DNA from: an uncultured Elusimicrobia bacterium
Lineage (GTDB): Bacteria > Elusimicrobiota > Elusimicrobia > Elusimicrobiales > UBA9959
NCBI GenBank assembly: GCA_903873295.1
Contig: CAIQNV010000089.1
Location: forward strand, 1 to 54,528
Reading direction: 5' to 3'
Length of the DNA stretch: 54,528 bases
A model generated the notes under the pieces. It did not search any database. It was not told the DNA's origin and saw only the letters and a list, made by a program, of their open reading frames with translations. The number at the start of each line of letters is the position of its first letter. Position 1 is the first letter of the stretch. Below are positions 50,477-54,528 of the stretch, piece after piece. Made by a program: the position numbers and the translations under genes.

Positions 50477-51766
50477 CTACCCGACGAGGGGCTTGAAGCC
50501 GGAAACAAAAAGCAGCAGTTCCACCGGGCCCACAGCCCTCACGGAGCGCACTTCGCGCACCATCAGGAACAGCGGGATAACGGCCAGTGCCCGGAGAAAA
50601 GCCGAAATAAGCAGCAGGAAAATAAAAGCGCTGCCCCATATAGCGGGGAGCCGCTCGTAAAGCCAGCCGCCGGCTAGCGCTCCGCCGAACTGTGCCAGGC
50701 CGTTGGTGAAGCTGAAAAAAGCGTTATACCCCGCGCGGGAATGCGCCGGAATAGTCTCATAAATGAAGTTATTCATCCCTATAAGATAGGCCCCCCAGAT
50801 GATCCCCGAGCACATCTCCACCGCCGCCAAATAGTAAAAATTCCGGCTGAGGGCCCAGAGGAGCGGCACGGCGGGAATAAGCAGGAAGGCGGCTTTAAGT
50901 ATCTTCACGCTGCCATAGGCGTCGGCAGCCTGCCCCCAGCGCTTCATGAACAGATAAGTCATAAGCGGGCCTATGGTCATAAGCACCATATAATGAAAAT
51001 AATCGCACCTGAGCTCTTTAAGCGAGTAAACGCTGAAGTAGGGCGCAGCCAGGTAAGTAGACGCCAGCAGCACCAGCACCGAGAAGAAAAGCGCCGGAAC
51101 GCGCCCTTTGCGGAAATCGAAGGAGGCCAGGAACTTGACCTCAGTGCCGCGCGGCATGTGGAAGCAGGTGCGCGGCTCGTGCATTAAGGTGAGAAAATAA
51201 TAAGACATAACCCTGAAGACGCCGGCCGCGCAGAAAACCGCGCAGAAGCCCCAGAGCGTCCCCTTGCCGGCCAGCCCTAGTATTTCCGAAGCCAGGAAGC
51301 TGGCCGCGAAAAAAGTGATCCCCACCACCTGAGATCTAAAGCCGAAAAAATTGCCGCGCTTCGAGGCCGGGATATATTCGCCCATAAGCACGGCCCAGGG
51401 CGGGCCCGACATATTGCCGGCCACCGCGTAGACAACTACCGCGGCCAGCAGCGCCGGGAAAGCCGCTCCCGCGGGCAGAAAGACGGCCGCTGCGGCGGCA
51501 AAAAGCGAAAGAGTCTGCACAAAGACGGTCAGCAGCAGCGCCTTTTTGCAACTGCCCAGGCCACGCACCATCCTTTCGTTGAAAAATTGAAAGATAGAGG
51601 ACGCCAGCGAGGGGATAGAGCGCAGCACGCCCACGCCCATAGTGGAGGCCCCGAGCGCCATCGCGAAGGGTACGGCGTAGGGGTCGGCAAAGCCGCTCAT
51701 GGCGGCCCAGGCCACGCCGTCTTTCATAGAGGCTCTTACGCTGCTTTTGACGCGCTGTTTTCGCAT
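50477..51766 (-). CDS. MFS-family membrane transporter
   Basis: This 429-aa protein has about twelve hydrophobic helices with MFS-like loops (FFNERMVRGLGSCKKALLLTV, GEYIPASKRGNFFGFRSQ, IPAHSRAGYNAFFSF). The N-terminus is basic and no signal peptide is present. No substrate motif is evident. TATAAT stands 12 nt before the ATG on the minus strand and there is no ribosome binding site. It is divergent from the FadL-like gene (119-bp spacer). Confidence 0.8.
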   Translation of the reverse strand: MRKQRVKSSVRASMKDGVAWAAMSGFADPYAVPFAMALGASTMGVGVLRSIPSLASSIFQFFNERMVRGLGSCKKALLLTVFVQTLSLFAAAAAVFLPAGAAFPALLAAVVVYAVAGNMSGPPWAVLMGEYIPASKRGNFFGFRSQVVGITFFAASFLASEILGLAGKGTLWGFCAVFCAAGVFRVMSYYFLTLMHEPRTCFHMPRGTEVKFLASFDFRKGRVPALFFSVLVLLASTYLAAPYFSVYSLKELRCDYFHYMVLMTIGPLMTYLFMKRWGQAADAYGSVKILKAAFLLIPAVPLLWALSRNFYYLAAVEMCSGIIWGAYLIGMNNFIYETIPAHSRAGYNAFFSFTNGLAQFGGALAGGWLYERLPAIWGSAFIFLLLISAFLRALAVIPLFLMVREVRSVRAVGPVELLLFVSGFKPLVG

Positions 51767-51846
51767 GTTGTCCCGTAAATTATATAAATTATGGCCTGCC
51801 TCCTTTTTATTGACCTTCGTTAAGTTTTTTTGCGGAGGGTTTTTTG

Positions 51847-51852
51847 TATAAT
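51847..51852 (+). promoter_or_regulatory. -10 box of the FadL-like gene
   Basis: TATAAT at 51847-51852 is preceded by a T-rich stretch without a clear -35. It gives a leader of about 25 nt with a strong GGGGAGG site before the ATG at 51886, a conventional start unlike the leaderless genes. Confidence 0.5.
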
Positions 51853-51885
51853 TTGGGGGTAGTCAAATTGATTAGGGGAGGAATA

Positions 51886-53091
51886 ATGGTAAATATAACA
51901 GTTCTATTGCTGGCAGGCCTCATGGCGATGGCTGGAAATGTCAACGCAGCCGGCTTCCGCCTTGCAGAACAGGACGCTAAAGCTACCGGCATGGGCAATT
52001 CGTTCGTGGCCGTGGCCGACAATGCGTCGGCAGTGTGGTACAATCCCGCAGCAATTACCCGCCTTGAGGGAACTAACCTCTCGCTCGGCACCGTAATGGT
52101 AGCCCCCTTCATGGAGCATACCAACACTAGCGGCACCATGGACCGGGTGGAGAAAAAAGTACATGTCCCCCCCCATTTCTATGCCACGCACAAACTGAGC
52201 AATAAGTTCTCCCTGGGCCTTGGCGTTAACGCTCCTTTCGGTCTTTCCACGAAATGGGACAATACGGCGAACACCTCATATGTTGCCACCAAGTCTGAAA
52301 TAACGGCGATAAACTATAATCTCAACGGCGCATTTAAGGCGACGGAAAAGATTTCCGTGGCGGCCGGTCTTAGCTACGTTATGGTCGACGCGACACTCAA
52401 TCGCATGGCCTCCCCGTTTCTGCCTGGTGTACCCGCGAACCTTAAGGGCGACGGCAAGGGCATGGGGTATAACGCAGCCGCCATATACAAACTCAACGAC
52501 AAGTGGAACTTCGGAGCCAACTACCGCAGCAAGGTCAAGGTAAAGCTTGAAGGCGATCTGACAACCACCTCCGTAACTAAGATTAAAGCGGACCTCACAC
52601 TGCCAGACATGATGCAGTTCGGCGCGGCCTATAAACACAGCGACAAGTGGCTGTTCTCCGCCGAAGCCGACTACACCAACTGGACGACCTACAGGAACAT
52701 TATCATAGAAAGCGATGCCACCGGCGCAATGCTTTCCAAAGACATCAAGAACTGGAAAAGCGTCTGGGCCTTCCGCGCCGGCGCCGAACATAAAGTCTCC
52801 GATGCCTGGAAATTCCGCGCTGGAGCCTTCTACGACATGAACCCCGTCGGGAACAAGCACTTTGAGACCCGCGTACCGGATAGCGACCGCATCGCCGTCT
52901 CCGTGGGTACAGGCTACACCGTGGGAAACATCACCATTGACGCTTCCTATATGTACCTGAAGTTCCTTGAAAGAAGGATCACAAACAGCATGGGCGGCGA
53001 CACGGCGGTCAGCACCACCGACAAGACCATGAACGGCAAATACAGCGCAGTCGCGCGGCTGCCCGCCATCACCGTCGGCTACAAGTTCTAA
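51886..53091 (+). CDS. FadL/OmpP1-type outer-membrane transport protein
   Basis: This 401-aa protein begins with a signal peptide (VNITVLLLAGLMAMAGNVNA) and the family N-terminus AGFRLAEQDAKATGMGNSFVAVADNASAVWYNPAAI, seen in the FadL/OmpP1/TodX group. A beta-barrel follows and ends VGYKF with terminal Phe. FadL proteins move long-chain fatty acids or other hydrophobic compounds across the outer membrane. The ATG at 51886 is chosen because GGGGAGG precedes it. A strong terminator follows. Confidence 0.93.
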   Translation: MVNITVLLLAGLMAMAGNVNAAGFRLAEQDAKATGMGNSFVAVADNASAVWYNPAAITRLEGTNLSLGTVMVAPFMEHTNTSGTMDRVEKKVHVPPHFYATHKLSNKFSLGLGVNAPFGLSTKWDNTANTSYVATKSEITAINYNLNGAFKATEKISVAAGLSYVMVDATLNRMASPFLPGVPANLKGDGKGMGYNAAAIYKLNDKWNFGANYRSKVKVKLEGDLTTTSVTKIKADLTLPDMMQFGAAYKHSDKWLFSAEADYTNWTTYRNIIIESDATGAMLSKDIKNWKSVWAFRAGAEHKVSDAWKFRAGAFYDMNPVGNKHFETRVPDSDRIAVSVGTGYTVGNITIDASYMYLKFLERRITNSMGGDTAVSTTDKTMNGKYSAVARLPAITVGYKF

Positions 53092-53113
53092 GCTGACATT
53101 GATAAAGGCATAA

Positions 53114-53148
53114 CAAAACCCCGTCCGCGTAATGCGGACGGGGTTTTG
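53114..53148. terminator. Bidirectional terminator after the FadL-like gene
   Basis: A 15-bp perfect stem (53114-53128 with 53134-53148, CAAAACCCCGTCCGC) with a 5-nt loop and A/T flanks serves both the porin gene and the convergent radical SAM gene. Confidence 0.9.
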
Positions 53149-53173
53149 CTTTAATGTCTTTAGCTATGCGCTC

Positions 53174-54397
53174 TTAGGGGCACTGGATTATGCCCTGCGC
53201 CCAGAGGCAGCCGCCGCAGGTTTCGGGGAAAACATTGCCGCCGCAGTCCTCGGCGTTATCGCCGGAGAAGCCGCAGCCCCCGCATACATGGCACGGTGAA
53301 AAATTAAACTCCGACACCTTCTCCCTGAAAAGCGAATACTCTTTGGAGGTCCAGATCTCCCAAAAGCCGCGCTTCGCGAGATCGCCGAAAGAATGGCTCT
53401 TATTGCGCCGCTCAGCGCCGTGAAAATGCACCACGTGGGAATGCAGCAGCGCCATGCAGGGCGCCACCTTGCCGTCCCAGCGGATAAAGGAGCAGCGCTC
53501 CCGGATAAAGCGGCACTCGTCGACGCGCGCGCCGAGGGGCGTGCCCATGAGCGAAAGTGATTCATTGCCCACGGCAAGCCGCCAGAGCGTCTCCCGGGTG
53601 GAATCATTCAGGTCTATCCGCGGCAGGTCCACCTCGGCGCCGCCGCGCTCCCGGGCCATGGAACCCAGCCTGAGCGCCAGCGAGCAAACCATCTGGCGCT
53701 CCATTTCCGGGGCGTAGGGGATAACATTGCTGACGGAAACGAAAGCCGCGCCCGTCTTCTTCGCCAGCCAGCCCAGGTTTTTCAGGTCGGCGAAATTGGC
53801 GCGCGAAACCACAAAAGCTATGCCCAGCTCAAGTTTGCCGCGCAGCGGCTTGATATTTTCCACAACTTCCCTGAAGCGCGCGCCCTGCCGGTTGCGCTCA
53901 AAATTCAGCTCGTCCGCCCCGTCGAAGGATATCCAAAGGCGGTCGAGGCCGGCGGCCAGCAGCCCGTCCGCCATTTTCGCGTCCAGCAGCGTGCCGTTCG
54001 TAACCATCTCGACCCTGACGCCGGTCGCTTTTAGGGCTGAAACCATGCGGAGCAGCTCCGGATGGGCCGTGGGCTCGCCGAAGCCGCCGAGCATTACCGA
54101 TTCCAGATGGGGAAAGCGGCGGAGGTCCTTAAGAAGCCTGTCGAAAACCGCGGGGGCCATGTCCCCCTGCGGCTCGTCCCAGGTCCTCTGGATGCAGGTG
54201 CGGCAGGTAAGATTGCATCTCGAGGTAGGCTCGATATAAACTCTGGAAAGGCTGTGGATGTCGGGCAGGATCTCGATCCGGCCGCGCTTAACCACAACTT
54301 CCAGCCGCGCCCCCGCCGACAGCCCCAGCCGCCGCGCGGCCTCGGGAGGCAGCTCAAGGGACCGTTCATCTATAGCTTTAGCCTGCTTTTTATCCAT
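53174..54397 (-). CDS. Radical SAM protein, tungsten-cofactor oxidoreductase maturase-like
   Basis: This 407-aa protein has an N-terminal AbrB/SpoVT-like segment (about 8-46: LELPPEAARRLGLSAGARLEVVV) and a radical SAM domain with C61-x3-C65-x2-C68 (IEPTSRCNLTCRTCIQ, then WDEPQGDM). The C-terminal region holds a SPASM-like set of Cys (CRFIRERCSF, APCMALLHSH, CHVCGGCGFSGD, CGGC). The IEPTxxCNLxCxTCI-x3-WxEPxGxM pattern resembles maturases of tungsten aldehyde oxidoreductases. The matching oxidoreductase would be expected beyond the right edge. The substrate is inferred only from similarity. Confidence 0.75.
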   Translation of the reverse strand: MDKKQAKAIDERSLELPPEAARRLGLSAGARLEVVVKRGRIEILPDIHSLSRVYIEPTSRCNLTCRTCIQRTWDEPQGDMAPAVFDRLLKDLRRFPHLESVMLGGFGEPTAHPELLRMVSALKATGVRVEMVTNGTLLDAKMADGLLAAGLDRLWISFDGADELNFERNRQGARFREVVENIKPLRGKLELGIAFVVSRANFADLKNLGWLAKKTGAAFVSVSNVIPYAPEMERQMVCSLALRLGSMARERGGAEVDLPRIDLNDSTRETLWRLAVGNESLSLMGTPLGARVDECRFIRERCSFIRWDGKVAPCMALLHSHVVHFHGAERRNKSHSFGDLAKRGFWEIWTSKEYSLFREKVSEFNFSPCHVCGGCGFSGDNAEDCGGNVFPETCGGCLWAQGIIQCP

Positions 54398-54444
54398 ATT
54401 CTTTTGAGGCTTCCGGATTTAGCCTGGTTACGGGCCGGACATGG

Positions 54445-54528
54445 GGTTGCTCTGGAGCCGCTTTGCGGAGGGGGGCCCCGCTTCGGGGGGAACCACGCAA
54501 GGGTTCCTGCGCGGCGGAATGGGCAACC
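54445..54528. other. Truncated hairpin cluster at the window edge
   Basis: GGTTGC (54445-54450) can pair with GCAACC (54523-54528). Between them lie CCGC/GCGG, a GGGGCCCC-type and a GGAACC/GGTTCC hairpin (around 54500-54518). The region is non-coding and continues past the edge. Relation to the structured repeats is not established. Confidence 0.35.

Noticed and set aside
51810-51852. TTGACC with TATAAT as the FadL-like promoter
   Set aside because: The spacing is 31 nt, far outside the 16-18 nt that sigma70 uses. Only the -10 is kept as a feature.
53174-54397. Radical SAM gene as a RiPP maturase partner of TldD/TldE
   Set aside because: The two are about 4 kb apart with a porin between and on different transcripts, no short precursor peptide is visible, and the signature favours another family.

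Overview
This 54.5 kb window is gene-dense, GC-rich bacterial chromosome with about 49 protein genes, one tRNA, and no phage, insertion sequence, CRISPR array or plasmid signature. The organism is a diderm: several predicted proteins are outer-membrane barrels (714-1430, the FadL-type porin at 51886-53091) or envelope lipoproteins (the Pal/OmpA protein at 39197-39685). Many exported proteins, TPR scaffolds and a subtilase ending in a YPNPF-type FlgD-like domain fit an Elusimicrobiota-like or similar uncultivated lineage. That placement is an inference of moderate confidence and needs a phylogeny of RpoD, DnaG or the ribosomal proteins.

Layout. 1-7.1 kb: tRNA-Ser(GGA), smpB, a GspE/PilB ATPase with a small barrel protein, and an efp-HAD-secreted protein-subtilase-DUF192 operon. 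7.2-10.0 kb: htpX, lemA and an M24 peptidase. 10.1-19.1 kb: one tightly packed minus-strand operon, rdgB - histidine kinase - LysM/FecR protein - TPR protein - THEP1-like protein - murC - ksgA - glycosyltransferase. 19.1-27.4 kb, plus strand: an 806-aa TPR protein, a clostripain-like protease, dcd, a second TPR protein, rplM-rpsI and an Ala-rich protein. 27.4-31.0 kb: a 5'-nucleotidase followed by two proteins that look like phosphatases whose catalytic residues are gone. 31.3-35.4 kb: a HIT protein and the macromolecular synthesis operon rpsU-dnaG-rpoD. 35.6-39.1 kb: an MscS-related membrane protein, a small secreted protein, and rplU, rpmA and obg. 39.2-45.4 kb, minus strand: Pal, a squalene/phytoene synthase-family enzyme, an MFS exporter, anmK, a Nudix hydrolase, cysK and cysE. 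45.4-54.5 kb: argF, tldE-tldD, a secreted protein, a second MFS protein, the FadL-like porin, and a radical SAM protein resembling the tungsten-enzyme maturase family.

The most unusual signals are not single genes. (1) Two copies of a roughly 115-133 bp intergenic element (31112-31244 and, inverted, 35439-35553) share loops and junctions while their stems differ by paired, compensating changes. This indicates a conserved three-way-junction fold. (2) At least eight genes have a sigma70-type -10 box 5-9 nt before the start codon and no Shine-Dalgarno sequence, so leaderless transcription looks common. One case is a divergent pair separated by only 15 bp. (3) The nucleotidase operon carries two successive apparent pseudoenzymes, and the murC operon carries a THEP1-family protein without its P-loop. 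(4) A terminator-like hairpin between rpmA and obg contains the obg Shine-Dalgarno sequence, and an intra-operon terminator sits between rpsU and dnaG.

No stretch longer than 300 bases lacks a gene. The larger intergenic spaces (about 130-240 bp) are described individually.
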